Part shown: one piece after another, positions 32,698 to 41,361 of the stretch
Layout of the letters: every line of letters begins with the position of its first letter
Position numbering within the stretch: position 1 is the first letter of the stretch
Assembly: GCA_964552395.1 (NCBI GenBank)
Contig: CAZKGM010000003.1
Coordinates: forward strand, 1-64,000
Direction of reading: 5' to 3'
DNA: 64,000 nt
Source: JAJDNH01 sp964552395
GTDB lineage: Bacteria; Acidobacteriota; Thermoanaerobaculia; Thermoanaerobaculales; Sulfomarinibacteraceae
Notes under the pieces: generated by a model
Database searches by the model: none
What the model was told of the DNA's origin: nothing
Seen by the model: only the letters and a program-made list of their open reading frames with translations
Translations under genes and position numbers: made by a program

Positions 32698-32906
32698 GGC
32701 CGGTCTCCCGCGTCCTCGCTCGCGTCGATGGAGCCCGGAAACGCATCGGTCACCATGCCGACTGGCTCCTCGTCATCGAAGATGCTTAACGCGCCACGCC
32801 CGAAGCCCCGCATCTGGCCGGTCCGGATCGCCCAGACCAGGCCGTAGACGGCGGTCGCACCGAACAGGGCCACCGTGCCCCAGACGACAGCGTAGATCGG
32901 GCTCAT
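32694..32906 (-). CDS. ccoS: Small membrane protein, CcoS-like assembly factor
   Basis: The 70-residue protein has one membrane helix (VVWGTVALFGATAVYGLVWAI) followed by 'RTGQMRGFGRGALSIFDDEEP', which matches the CcoS pattern of helix, W-A-x-x-x-G-Q and a downstream D-D-E. CcoS is needed for copper and haem insertion into cbb3 oxidase. In most operons ccoS is the last gene; here it is the first and overlaps ccoN by ATGA. A CcoQ-like role is the alternative. GGAGAGAGG lies before the ATG. Confidence 0.7.
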   Translation of the reverse strand: MSPIYAVVWGTVALFGATAVYGLVWAIRTGQMRGFGRGALSIFDDEEPVGMVTDAFPGSIDASEDAGDRP

Positions 32907-33216
32907 CCTCTCTCCTTCCTCGGCGCACCGAGACGACGGCCACGCCGGCCGGAAGCCACCGGCGCCCTCTGTCCCGGCGACCCGCCGGGCGCGGGTGGCA
33001 CGGCACGCAGCGCCCGGGCCGTCGAAGATCCCTCACACCTTCGGACTGACTCTGTCACGACCTTGTCATTATAGGGGCACTCTCGAGACCTCGCTCGTGT
33101 TGCATCGGTCTTCGCCGCCCCTGCCGCGGCTCCGCGACCGGTCGCGGAGCCTCCGCCCTCCCGCGCGCCGCCCGCGGACGGTGTAGACTCCCTTGCGACC
33201 ACGGAAGGGAGGTCCC
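32907..33216. other. Divergent promoter region of cco operon and pepT
   Basis: No gene is seen. On the reverse strand TATAAT lies at 33073-33068, about 160 bases before ccoS, without a good -35 box, which would fit an activator-dependent promoter. I found no clear FNR box (TTGAT-N4-ATCAA). On the forward strand TAGACT at 33184-33189 may be the -10 of pepT. Confidence 0.4.
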
Positions 33217-34503
33217 ATGACCGACATCATCACGCTGGATACCGACGACCGGAAGAAGCTGCTCGAGCGGTTCCTGCGCTACGTCCGGATCGACACCCAG
33301 TCAGACGAGGACTCGACGACGAGCCCGTCGACTGAGAAGCAGAAGAACCTGGCGCGGCTGCTGGTGTCCGAGCTCGCCGAGCTCGGCCTCGACGATGCAG
33401 CGATGAACGAGTGGGGCTACGTCACCGCCACCGTCCCAGGCAACGTGCCGAGCACCCACCCGGCGGCCGGCAAGGCCCCGACCATCGGCCTGATCGCCCA
33501 TCTGGACACCTACTTCGCGACCGCTGGAGAGGGTGTGACTCCACAAGTCATCGAGTCCTACGACGGCGGCGACATCGCGCTGCCCGGCGACCAGGAGCAG
33601 GCGATCGTTGCCGCCGACAACCCGAACCTCGGCCGTTGCGTCGGCGAGACGATCATCACCTCCGACGGCACCACGCTGCTCGGCGCCGACGATAAGGCCG
33701 GCATCGCCGAGATCGTGACCATCGCCGACTGGCTGCTCCGGCACCCCGAGGTGATCCACGGCCCCGTCCGCATCGGCTTCACCACCGACGAAGAGATCGG
33801 CCGCGGCACCGAGCACTTCGACGTCGAGGCGTTCGGCGCCGACTACGCCTACACGCTCGACGGCTCCGACCTCGGCGAGATCGAGGACGAGACCTTCTGC
33901 GCCGATGCCGCCACCGTCACCATCGCCGGCCACGACGTTCACCCCGGCTACGCCAAGGACATCCTGGTCAACGCGGTGCGTGTGGCCGCGGCGATCATCG
34001 ACGGGCTGCCGGAGGGCTTCCTCCCGGAGAGCACTGAGAAGAAGGAGCCGTACCTCCACCCCTACACCCTGTCGGGCGACGTCGCCAAGGTGAGCCTCAA
34101 GGTACTCGTGCGCGCGTTCACCGCTGACGAGCTGAACCAACGTGAGGACTCCCTGCGCGAGGTCGCCGCCGCGGTCCAGAAACGCTTCCCCAAGGCCAAG
34201 ATCGAGGTCGCGATCGAGGAGTCCTATCGCAACATGTCCTACAAGATCGCGGAGGACCCGAAGGTGCTGGAGTACGCCCTCGAGGCGACGCGACGCCAGG
34301 GTATCGAGCCCAAGCAACAGTCGATTCGCGGCGGCACCGACGGCTCCCGCCTGTCGTACATGGGCCTCCTGACACCGAACATCTGGGCCGGCGGCCAGAG
34401 CTTCCACTCAGTCAACGAATGGGTGTGCCTCGACTGGATGGCCAAGGCCGCCGAGACCACGATCCAGCTGCTCGGGATCTGGGTCGAGAAGAGCGGCGAG
34501 TAG
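33217..34503 (+). CDS. pepT: Peptidase T (tripeptide aminopeptidase)
   Basis: The 428-residue protein starts at the ATG at 33217, four bases after AAGGGAGG. It is an M20B zinc peptidase removing N-terminal residues from tripeptides in the cytoplasm. Metal-ligand motifs are present: 'LIAHLDTYFAT', 'LLGADDKAGIAEI', 'FTTDEEIGRGTEHFDVEAF', 'YTLDGSDLGEIE' and 'QSFHSVNEWVCL' with the last His. 'RGGTDGSRLSYMGL' is the family substrate loop. Length is normal. It is monocistronic. Confidence 0.93.
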   Translation: MTDIITLDTDDRKKLLERFLRYVRIDTQSDEDSTTSPSTEKQKNLARLLVSELAELGLDDAAMNEWGYVTATVPGNVPSTHPAAGKAPTIGLIAHLDTYFATAGEGVTPQVIESYDGGDIALPGDQEQAIVAADNPNLGRCVGETIITSDGTTLLGADDKAGIAEIVTIADWLLRHPEVIHGPVRIGFTTDEEIGRGTEHFDVEAFGADYAYTLDGSDLGEIEDETFCADAATVTIAGHDVHPGYAKDILVNAVRVAAAIIDGLPEGFLPESTEKKEPYLHPYTLSGDVAKVSLKVLVRAFTADELNQREDSLREVAAAVQKRFPKAKIEVAIEESYRNMSYKIAEDPKVLEYALEATRRQGIEPKQQSIRGGTDGSRLSYMGLLTPNIWAGGQSFHSVNEWVCLDWMAKAAETTIQLLGIWVEKSGE

Positions 34504-34611
34504 CCCCGACGGCACGCCAGCTATCACCGCGCTCTTCGCGTTCCGCCGGCCCTCCGGCGGCTGCTTGCGAGCGGCCCTGGCTGAGCGCGCAACTGGCGGC
34601 CTTGCACGGGG

Positions 34612-34649
34612 TTGACAACCGCCGCGGCTGACACCACACTGTTGTCAGC
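34612..34649 (+). promoter_or_regulatory. Promoter with overlapping inverted repeat
   Basis: TTGACA at 34612-34617 is followed 17 bases later by CACACT (34635-34640). GCTGACA-N9-TGTCAGC (34627-34633 and 34643-34649) is a perfect 7-base inverted repeat spanning the -10 box. It could be an operator for the exported protein gene that starts 128 bases downstream. Confidence 0.4.
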
Positions 34650-34776
34650 GCAACAGAGACAGAGTATCGAATCGCCGCCGTGCCGCCGGCCCAAATGCCG
34701 GAGGCGTGTGGGATGTATCTCGCGCCGTCCTGCACGACGCCCCGCGGTGGCTTGCCCGAGCCATGGGAGGTGGATC

Positions 34777-35610
34777 GTGACCAAGAGAGCATCGTGGATC
34801 GTCCTGGCATCGCTCGTCCTCGCCGTAGCGCTGGCCCCGGCTGTGTGGGCCGGCGACGAGGGACCGCAGATGTACCTCGTCGAGGACAACCCGGTCGTGC
34901 CGGCGCAGATGGAAGCCTACGAAGTCTTCATCAAGGAGCTCGTGGGCCAGATGGAGGCGTCCGAGTTCCCTTACCCCGTCTACACCTACATGACGGACGA
35001 CCTGCACTACCTCTACGTGTTCCCGGTCGCCGACTTCGCCGACGTCGGCAAGCTGTTCGCGTCTTGGAGCGAGCTGGTCGGCAAGTGGGGCAAGGAGAAG
35101 TTCGAGGAAGCGATGAAGAGGAGCATCGGGACCTACGAGTACCAGAAGTTCTCGCTCTACCTGTACCGGCCCGAGCTCTCCTACGTCCCGGAAGGAATGA
35201 AGGAAGACCCCGAGAGCCTCAAGTTCGTGTTTTGGGGCACGGTCCAGGGCGAGCCCGGTCGCCAGCAGGAGCTCGAGGACAGCTTCAAGCAGTACGTGGC
35301 GCTGTACCAGGGGAAGAAGGTCCAGCACGGCTGGCAAACCTACATGACGGTGATGGGAGGCGAGGCGCCCGAGTACGTCTACACGGAGCAAGCCGCCAGC
35401 GCCGGCAAGTTCTGGACCGAGGTCGAGGAGATCGACAAGGACTTGGGGGAGGCCGCCAAGAAAGCGTGGATGGCCATGACCAAGCTCATCCGTGGCTATA
35501 GCTACTCGACCGGCACCTACCGGCCCGACCTCTCCTACATCCCCAAGGCCGCCAAGCAGAAGGAAAAGCAGGAGCAAATGATGGAGCAGAAGAAGGAGGA
35601 GAAGGAGTAG
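34777..35610 (+). CDS. Exported protein with two tandem alpha/beta repeats
   Basis: The 277-residue protein starts at GTG behind GGGAGGTG. It has a signal peptide (MTKRASWIVLASLVLAVALA) with cleavage after AWA. The mature protein is an internal duplication of ~115 residues: each half has a beta strand with a polar helix (EAYEVFIKELVGQM; QELEDSFKQYVALYQG), a 'TYMT' strand and an end block (YRPELSYVP; YRPDLSYIP). This suggests a fused dimeric ferredoxin-like barrel. The tail is very charged (KQKEKQEQMMEQKKEEKE). The function is unknown. Confidence 0.75.
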   Translation: MTKRASWIVLASLVLAVALAPAVWAGDEGPQMYLVEDNPVVPAQMEAYEVFIKELVGQMEASEFPYPVYTYMTDDLHYLYVFPVADFADVGKLFASWSELVGKWGKEKFEEAMKRSIGTYEYQKFSLYLYRPELSYVPEGMKEDPESLKFVFWGTVQGEPGRQQELEDSFKQYVALYQGKKVQHGWQTYMTVMGGEAPEYVYTEQAASAGKFWTEVEEIDKDLGEAAKKAWMAMTKLIRGYSYSTGTYRPDLSYIPKAAKQKEKQEQMMEQKKEEKE

Positions 35611-35616
35611 CCCGGA

Positions 35617-35871
35617 TCATCCACCCGCGAGGATTTCCACCCTCCAGCCGCCGTCGGGGAGAGTGCGTTCGAGGCGCAGCAGCCGTCCGTCCTCGAGCCT
35701 CACCCGGGCCACGTGCCGGACCGGACGGCCGGCCTCGGCCGAGCCCTCGAGCCTCTCGTCGGTGATGTTCGCGATCGGTACCCGCTCGCCGCCGATCCAG
35801 ACCGCCACCGGTCGATCGTCCCCCCGTCCCTCCGACCGGCACTCGACACGGGCGATCATCGGCAGCGCCAC
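35617..35871 (-). CDS. Small beta-rich hypothetical protein
   Basis: The 84-residue product is predicted to be all-beta with the pattern 'PVAVWIGGERVPIANITDERLEG' (quoted in part), 'ARVRLEDGRLLRLERTLPDG' and 'WRVEIL'. It resembles short DUF6504-like proteins that have no known function. A start four codons in (MIARVEC) is possible. The gene converges on the preceding gene with six bases between the stop codons. Confidence 0.5.
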   Translation of the reverse strand: MALPMIARVECRSEGRGDDRPVAVWIGGERVPIANITDERLEGSAEAGRPVRHVARVRLEDGRLLRLERTLPDGGWRVEILAGG

Positions 35872-35991
35872 GTATTGAGAATAGCAGCGGTCCCGCTTAC
35901 GTCGAGCACGGTCACCTCAAGCGAGGGCCCGGAAAGAACCCCGTAGCAGAGCACGAACGCGAGCGCAATCGCCCTGGAAAGTACTCAAGAA

Positions 35992-36069
35992 TGGCGACCC
36001 CAACGGGATTTGAACCCGTGTTGCCGGCGTGAAAGGCCGGTGTCCTTGACCTGGCTAGACGATGGGGTC
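35992..36069 (-). tRNA. tRNA-Glu (anticodon TTC)
   Basis: The reverse strand folds into a full cloverleaf. The acceptor stem is GACCCCA/TGGGGTC, the anticodon arm is CCGGC-CTTTCAC-GCCGG with anticodon TTC, and the T arm contains GGTTCAAATCC. The 3' CCA is encoded. The D arm is GTCTAGCCAGGTCAAGGAC. Confidence 0.95.
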
Positions 36070-36451
36070 GCGTCGCTATTCTCTGCTGTCGTGCGCCGCC
36101 GGCTGCGGCGCCCCGCTCCGGGCAGCCGGAAACCGGGCCGCCATCGTACACCACAACCCCGCCCCACGGAAGCCCGGACGCGTTCTCAACCCGTGTCGCC
36201 CCGCAGCCGGTCGCACCGGCTACACCGGCCTGCTGGCAGAGAACCGACTCCGGTCAGTACACGGTCACCCTCACGGCGTCCGAGCGCGCGCCGCTGGCTG
36301 GCTCCTCCGTTCGAAAGGTGTGGACGCCCGGCTCGAGGGGCCAGCGCGACGTGTAGGGCGCATCAGCAACCCGAAACGGGCGGCCGTCATCGGCGGCCCC
36401 GTGCACCACCGCCAGCCGAGATTGGGTCCTCCAGTTGACCGTGCCGCTTCC
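36070..36451. other. Intergenic region after tRNA-Glu
   Basis: I see no intact gene in these 380 bases, which lie on the 5' side of the reverse-strand tRNA-Glu gene and therefore hold its promoter. The reverse-strand frame next to 36452 may hold degraded remains of the CPBP-like gene. Confidence 0.4.
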
Positions 36452-36766
36452 CTATCGCAACCCATCGGGCGGAAATGACCCGGCCACGCCTCCGCGACGG
36501 ACCTCGGCCGCTCCCACGACCAGCCACGTAACCATGGCGAGGAGACCGGTCATACCGCCGAGCAACGGATCGACGGCCGGAAACAGGATGCGCCACACGC
36601 CGTATGCCTGGCCGTTGAACGCACCGTGGATCCAGCCGGCCAGAATCAGCGCGCCCTCGATGGCGTAAGTGATGCCAAAGGTGATTGCCAGGAAGCACGC
36701 CACACCCTTCCAATCGACCACGGCGCCGTCTCCCTGGTCGGGGTCCGGATCACGACCGTCGACCAC
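36452..36766 (-). pseudogene. Truncated CPBP-like membrane protease remnant
   Basis: The 104-residue open frame encodes two or three hydrophobic segments beginning 'WKGVACFLAITFGITYAIEG', which looks like the N-terminus of CPBP (CAAX protease/bacteriocin-processing) family proteins. These are normally 220-300 residues long with EExxxR and HxxxN/H motifs in their second half. None of these motifs is present, and the frame stops at 36452. It is therefore probably a fragment left by frameshift or deletion, unless it is a genuine short membrane protein. Confidence 0.4.
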
Positions 36767-37173
36767 GGCCGGCAGCTCTGCGTGCCTCTCCGTGACACCC
36801 TCCGCTGAACAGGAGCTCTCTCACCTTCATCTTACCTTGACGCCGCCCCCGTCCGCTTGTTGCCGGCTGTCGGCCATCGATCAGTGCTCATGCGCCCCGC
36901 GCCATCTGCGCCTCGAACGCAGCGAAGGCGTTCTCGACATACCGTCAAGTATGCCTGCACCACCTCAACCCTCAGAACCCAGCGCTGACAGACGTCTCGC
37001 TGATCTCGCTACGATCGCTCATGAATAATCCGGCCGAGCCACCCACAACAGGCCTAACGGACTCGGCCGGGCAGCCAGTCTGGCAGTCCTGACCCTGACA
37101 CCCAGCTGCTCCGTCACTTCGTCACGGTATGGGCGGGTCCGTCTCAGGTCTCGCGTCTCGCGTTCAGCGGGGC
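36767..37173. other. Intergenic region
   Basis: No gene is recognisable. A diverged member of the 39-base repeat family may lie at 36901-36958. The rest shows no structure that I can name. Confidence 0.45.
36901..36958 (+). repeat. Possible diverged copy 3 of the 39-base repeat family
   Basis: GCCATCTGCGC matches the bases just before and into copy 2 (17991-18001). The end ATACCGTCAAGTATGCCTGC has the same layout as GTACCTGCAGGTACGCCTGC at 6169-6188, a small palindrome then GCCTGC. Similarity in between is low. Confidence 0.35.
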
Positions 37174-38982
37174 TCAGTCCAGATCTGCTCTGTCGGAGTC
37201 GCCCATCTCAACGCCGCCGGCGGGGAAGTACTCCCGCCAGCGCTCGCCGACGCGGCGGGCGGTATCGGGGTCGCAGAAGAGCTCCTTCGGGTAGGACGGC
37301 TTGCGACGGGCGTCGATGACGATCGGCGGCGTGCGGACGACGTGGTTGGCCCGGACCTTCACCGCAGCCGCATGGATGTCGGACGCCGGCTCGAAGCGGG
37401 TGAAGGTGGTCCACAGGAAGTTCATCGGGCTCGCCGCCGCGCGCCGGGGTTCGTCGGTCAGCACGACCAGAGGCCAGCCGGCCAGCGCCGGGTGGCGGGC
37501 GATGCGTTCGGCGGCGGCCGGCTCGTCGGCATAGGCGGGGCCGCCGACGACCAGGCAGCCGCCGCAGAAGACATGGACCTCGGTGATGCCGGCCGGCAGC
37601 TCGGCGGCAGACAGCTCGCGCGGGAGCTCGCGCACGGGGTCGCCGAGGCCGAGCCACACACCCTTCGAGCCGCGGTTGACCTCCGGGCCCGTGTAGTCGA
37701 GGGTGTCCATCGAGAGGTCGGCGAAGACGTAAAGATCGGTCTCTGGGCGGGTGCGGGCGAGGATGTGCTCGAGCGTGGAGCGGAAGTCGCGCAGGTCGAC
37801 CGGACGGTCCGTCGCGAGCAGGAACTTGGTCAACGACAGCTGCCCCTCGCCGAGGATGCGGAAGGCTGACACCATTGCTTCTCGGCGGTAGCGCTCGCTG
37901 ACCACGGCCGCCGCCAGGGCGTGGTAGCCGGTCTCACCGTACGACCACAGGTCGGCCACGGTCGGCATTGCCAGCGGGTAAAACGGCCTCAGCAGCTCCT
38001 GCAGCATGTCGCCGATGAAGAAGTCCTCCTGCCGCGGCTTGCCGACGACGGTGGCTGGGAAGATGGCGTCGCGGCGCCGGGAAAGGCGCTCGACGTGGAG
38101 CACGGGATAGTCGTGGCGCAGCGAGTATGAGCCGTAATGGTCGCCGAACGGACCCTCGGGCAACCGCTCGCGGGCCGGCACGCGACCGATGAGCGCGAGC
38201 TCGGCGTCGGCCGGCAAGGGGTGCGGACCGCCGGCGCCGGCGACGCGCAGCCTGCGGCCAATAATCAGCGACGCCAGCAGCAGCTCCGGGACGTTCTCTG
38301 GCAGCGGCGCAACTGCCGCCAGGGTCAGGGCCGGCGGTCCGCCCAGAAAGACGCTCACCGGCAGCGCCTCCCCGCGGGCCTCGGCGGCTGCGTAGTGGAA
38401 TCCGCCGCCCTTGCCGATCTGCCAGTGCATTCCGGTGGTGCGCGGGCCGTGGACCTGCATCCGGTAGATGCCGAGGTTGTGGCCGAGGCCATCGGGGTGC
38501 TCGGTGTAGACCAGCGGCAGGGTCAGGAACGGGCCGCCGTCCTCCGGCCAGCAGGTCAGCGCCGGCAGGCGGGTGAGGTCGACGTCGTCCGACATCACCT
38601 CGCACACGGCAGCCGTGCGGGTTCGCCGGCTGCCTGTGCGCATCAGCTCGAGCGCCGCATCGCGCGCGCTCCACAGTCTTGCCGGCGTCGGCGGTACGAG
38701 CTCGCGGGCGAGCCCGGCCAGCCGTTCGACGAGCCGCAATGGCCGCTCGCCGAAGGCCAGCTCCGCCCGCCTGCGGGTCCCGAACAGGTTCGTCACCAGC
38801 GGCATCTCGGCGCCCACAGGATTGGTGAACAGCAGCGCCGGACCGCCGGCCGCGATGACACGTCGGTGAATCTCGGCGGCCTCCAGGCGCGGGTCGACCG
38901 GCGCCTCGACGACCGCCAGGTCGCCGTCGGCCTGCAGCCGCTCGAGGAAGGCGCGCAAGTCACCAAAGCCGCGCTCCGTCAA
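37174..38982 (-). CDS. UbiD-family prenylated-FMN decarboxylase
   Basis: The 602-residue protein belongs to the UbiD/MqnL-type (de)carboxylase family. Landmarks are 'GLGHNLGIYRMQVHGPRTTGM', shortened here to 'LGIYRMQVHGPR', then 'MHWQIGKGGGFHY', 'RLPEGPFGDHYG' with the conserved Glu, and 'EDFFIGDMLQELL'. UbiD enzymes need prenylated FMN made by UbiX; no ubiX is in the window. The substrate may be a quinone precursor or another aromatic acid. The only available start near the family N-terminus is TTG at 38982, so the exact start is uncertain. Confidence 0.85.
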   Translation of the reverse strand: MTERGFGDLRAFLERLQADGDLAVVEAPVDPRLEAAEIHRRVIAAGGPALLFTNPVGAEMPLVTNLFGTRRRAELAFGERPLRLVERLAGLARELVPPTPARLWSARDAALELMRTGSRRTRTAAVCEVMSDDVDLTRLPALTCWPEDGGPFLTLPLVYTEHPDGLGHNLGIYRMQVHGPRTTGMHWQIGKGGGFHYAAAEARGEALPVSVFLGGPPALTLAAVAPLPENVPELLLASLIIGRRLRVAGAGGPHPLPADAELALIGRVPARERLPEGPFGDHYGSYSLRHDYPVLHVERLSRRRDAIFPATVVGKPRQEDFFIGDMLQELLRPFYPLAMPTVADLWSYGETGYHALAAAVVSERYRREAMVSAFRILGEGQLSLTKFLLATDRPVDLRDFRSTLEHILARTRPETDLYVFADLSMDTLDYTGPEVNRGSKGVWLGLGDPVRELPRELSAAELPAGITEVHVFCGGCLVVGGPAYADEPAAAERIARHPALAGWPLVVLTDEPRRAAASPMNFLWTTFTRFEPASDIHAAAVKVRANHVVRTPPIVIDARRKPSYPKELFCDPDTARRVGERWREYFPAGGVEMGDSDRADLD

Positions 38983-39037
38983 GGTATCCCCATGCCGGTC
39001 ACGATAGCATCACTGCCGAACCGCGGCCGGCCCAGGA

Positions 39038-39043
39038 TATACT
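39038..39043 (+). promoter_or_regulatory. Leaderless -10 box of the SLC12-like gene
   Basis: TATACT lies seven bases before the GTG at 39051, so transcription would start at the start codon. No Shine-Dalgarno sequence is present. Confidence 0.4.
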
Positions 39044-39050
39044 TGAAGCG

Positions 39051-41261
39051 GTGACCTCCCCGCTCACGAAACCGATGCACGCCCTCGTCGGGCTCCTGGG
39101 AAGGCCGTCCGAGGACGGCCGGCTCGGCGCCTTCCTGGGCGTCTTCACGCCGTCGATCCTGACCATTCTCGGCGTCATCCTGTTCCTGCGTATCGGCTGG
39201 ATGGTCGGCCATGCCGGGTTGCTGCCGGCCCTCGGCATCGTCGTTCTCGCCAACGCCATTAGCCTGGCTACGGCGCTGTCGGTGTCCGCCATCGCCACCA
39301 ACATGCACGTCGGCGCCGGCGGCGCCTACTACATCCTGTCGCGAAGCCTCGGCCTCGAGATCGGCGGCGCCATTGGCATCCCGCTGTTCCTGGCCCAGAC
39401 CTTCTCCGTCACCCTCTACGCCTTCGGCTTCGCAGAGAGCCTGCGCTTCGTGTGGCCGTCGGCGCCGGTGCAGCCGCTCGCCGCCATCACGGTGCTCGTC
39501 GTGGCGTTGCTCTCGGGGCGCGGCGCCAGCCTCGCCCTCCGCGCCCAGCTCCCGATCCTGATCCTGCTGGCGCTCGCTCTCGCCTCGCTGTTCGCCGGCG
39601 TGCCCGGGCACGGACAGACCGAGGTCGGGCTGTGGACCGCCGGCGACGGCGGACCGTCGTACTGGGTGATGTTCGCCGTGTTCTTTCCGGCTGTGACCGG
39701 CCTGATGGCGGGAGTCAGCCTCTCGGGCGACCTCAGGGATCCGAAGCGCGACATCCCCAGAGGAACCATCGCGGCCGTCCTGACCGGCTTTGTCGTCTAC
39801 CTCGCCGTCCCGGTCGCGCTGGCGGTCTCCGCCGACCACCAGACCTTGATCGGCGACCCCCTGGTGTGGATGAAGGTGTCGGCGGTGCCACTCCTCGTTC
39901 TCCCCGGCCTGTGGGGAGCGATCCTCTCCTCCGCGGTCGGCAGCATCCTCGGCGCCCCGCGGACCCTCGAGGCGCTGGCCCACGACGGCGTCGCGCCGCG
40001 GCTCCTCGTCGGACCCTCCCACGAAGGCATGGGTCGGGGCCACCTGGTATCGACCGCGGTCGCCCTGGCCGCCGTGGGCCTGGGCAATCTCAACGCGGTG
40101 GCGCCGGTGCTGACCATGTTCTTCCTCACCACCTACGGAATGGTCAACCTGGTCGCCGGCCTCGAGCAGCTGTCGGGCGCGCCGTCGTTCCGGCCGACCT
40201 TGCGCGTGCCGTGGCCGGTCGCCCTCGCCGGCGCGGCCAGCTGCTTCTGGGTGATGTTCCTGATCAACCAGGTCGCCGGAGTGGTTGCCATCGTGGCCGA
40301 GGTCGCGATCTACCTCCTGCTGCGACGACGCGCCCTGACTGCGACCTGGGGCGACATCCGCTACGGGACCCTGATGTCGCTCGCTCGCTCCACTCTGCTG
40401 CAGCTGCGGCGGCTCCCCGTCGCGCCGCGCAACTGGAGGCCGCATATCCTGCTGTTCGCCGGCGACGTCGAACGCCGCGGCGACCTCGTCCGCTTCTCCG
40501 CATGGCTCAACCAGGGGCGGGGCATTCTGACCGTGAGCCGCCTCCTGGTGGGGCCGCTCGAGGAGCTCGCCGGCGTCGCCGCCGAGGAGCAGGTACGCAT
40601 CGACCGGCTCCTCGCCGAGTCCGGAATCACAGCGTTCGCCGAGGTCGAGGTGGTGCCCGAGTTCGAGGTCGGCGCGTTCGCGGTCGCCCAGGCCAACGGG
40701 ATCGCCGGCATCGCCTCCAACACGGTGATGTTCGGGTGGAGCGACAAGCCGGAACGCGTCGCCGCTCAGCTTCGCATCATGCGGCGCGCGGCCCTGCTCG
40801 GCAAGTCGACCCTGATCTGCCGCGTCCGCCCCCGTAGCTGGCTCGAGCGGCCGCGCCGCATCGATGTCTGGTGGGGCGGCCTGGAGAACAACGGCGACAT
40901 GCTGCTGCTGTTCGCCTACCTGCTGTCGGCCAACGCCTACTGGCGTGACGCCGAGATCCGCGTCCACTCGATCGCCAACGACGAGGCGATGCGCGAACAC
41001 ACCGCGGCCATGCTCGAAGGCATGCTCATGACCAGCCGCATCTATGCCCACACGGAGGTCTCACTGCGCTCCGACAGCGCCCACGTCGCGGAGATCATCC
41101 ACAAGGGCTCGCACGACGCCGACGTTGTCTTTCTCGGCCTCCGCATCCCGGCGGCCGGCGAGGAGGAGCAGTACGCGGCTCATCTCGAGCAGTTGGTGGG
41201 CGACCTACCGACGGTACTGCTGGTGCGCAACGGCAGCGCGTTCTCCGGCCGTCTGCTCTGA
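39051..41261 (+). CDS. SLC12-like cation-chloride cotransporter (APC superfamily)
   Basis: The 736-residue protein has about twelve membrane helices in residues 28-435 with typical cotransporter motifs: 'FTPSILTILGVILFLRIGWMVG', given in part as 'LGVILFLRIGWMVG', 'NMHVGAGGAYYILSRSLG', 'FPAVTGLMAGVSLSGDL' and 'DPKRDIPRGT'. The C-terminal ~290 residues form a cytoplasmic domain as in eukaryotic NKCC/KCC proteins. It probably moves K+/Na+ with Cl-, or amino acids; the ions are unknown. The start is GTG without a ribosome binding site, seven bases after TATACT. Confidence 0.82.
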   Translation: MTSPLTKPMHALVGLLGRPSEDGRLGAFLGVFTPSILTILGVILFLRIGWMVGHAGLLPALGIVVLANAISLATALSVSAIATNMHVGAGGAYYILSRSLGLEIGGAIGIPLFLAQTFSVTLYAFGFAESLRFVWPSAPVQPLAAITVLVVALLSGRGASLALRAQLPILILLALALASLFAGVPGHGQTEVGLWTAGDGGPSYWVMFAVFFPAVTGLMAGVSLSGDLRDPKRDIPRGTIAAVLTGFVVYLAVPVALAVSADHQTLIGDPLVWMKVSAVPLLVLPGLWGAILSSAVGSILGAPRTLEALAHDGVAPRLLVGPSHEGMGRGHLVSTAVALAAVGLGNLNAVAPVLTMFFLTTYGMVNLVAGLEQLSGAPSFRPTLRVPWPVALAGAASCFWVMFLINQVAGVVAIVAEVAIYLLLRRRALTATWGDIRYGTLMSLARSTLLQLRRLPVAPRNWRPHILLFAGDVERRGDLVRFSAWLNQGRGILTVSRLLVGPLEELAGVAAEEQVRIDRLLAESGITAFAEVEVVPEFEVGAFAVAQANGIAGIASNTVMFGWSDKPERVAAQLRIMRRAALLGKSTLICRVRPRSWLERPRRIDVWWGGLENNGDMLLLFAYLLSANAYWRDAEIRVHSIANDEAMREHTAAMLEGMLMTSRIYAHTEVSLRSDSAHVAEIIHKGSHDADVVFLGLRIPAAGEEEQYAAHLEQLVGDLPTVLLVRNGSAFSGRLL

Positions 41262-41349
41262 GAGAACACGCTCGGCAGGTCGATCCGGCCGGCAGCCGCC
41301 AACTGCCGCGGGCAGCGCCGGGAAGGCATCGCGCGGCTCTTCGTCAGGC

Positions 41350-41355
41350 TATACT
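41350..41355 (+). promoter_or_regulatory. Leaderless -10 box of the sensor kinase operon
   Basis: TATACT lies six bases before the ATG at 41362, and no Shine-Dalgarno sequence precedes the ATG. The transcript would start at the start codon. Confidence 0.45.
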
Positions 41356-41361
41356 CTGTCC

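Noticed and set aside
32907..33216. FNR-type site controlling the cbb3 operon
   Set aside because: I looked for TTGAT-N4-ATCAA or a close variant and found none on either strand.
38979..41051. A 690-codon reverse-strand frame over the SLC12-like gene
   Set aside because: The forward frame encodes recognisable membrane helices and cotransporter motifs. The reverse product is rich in Gly, Asp, Arg and Gln with no domain.
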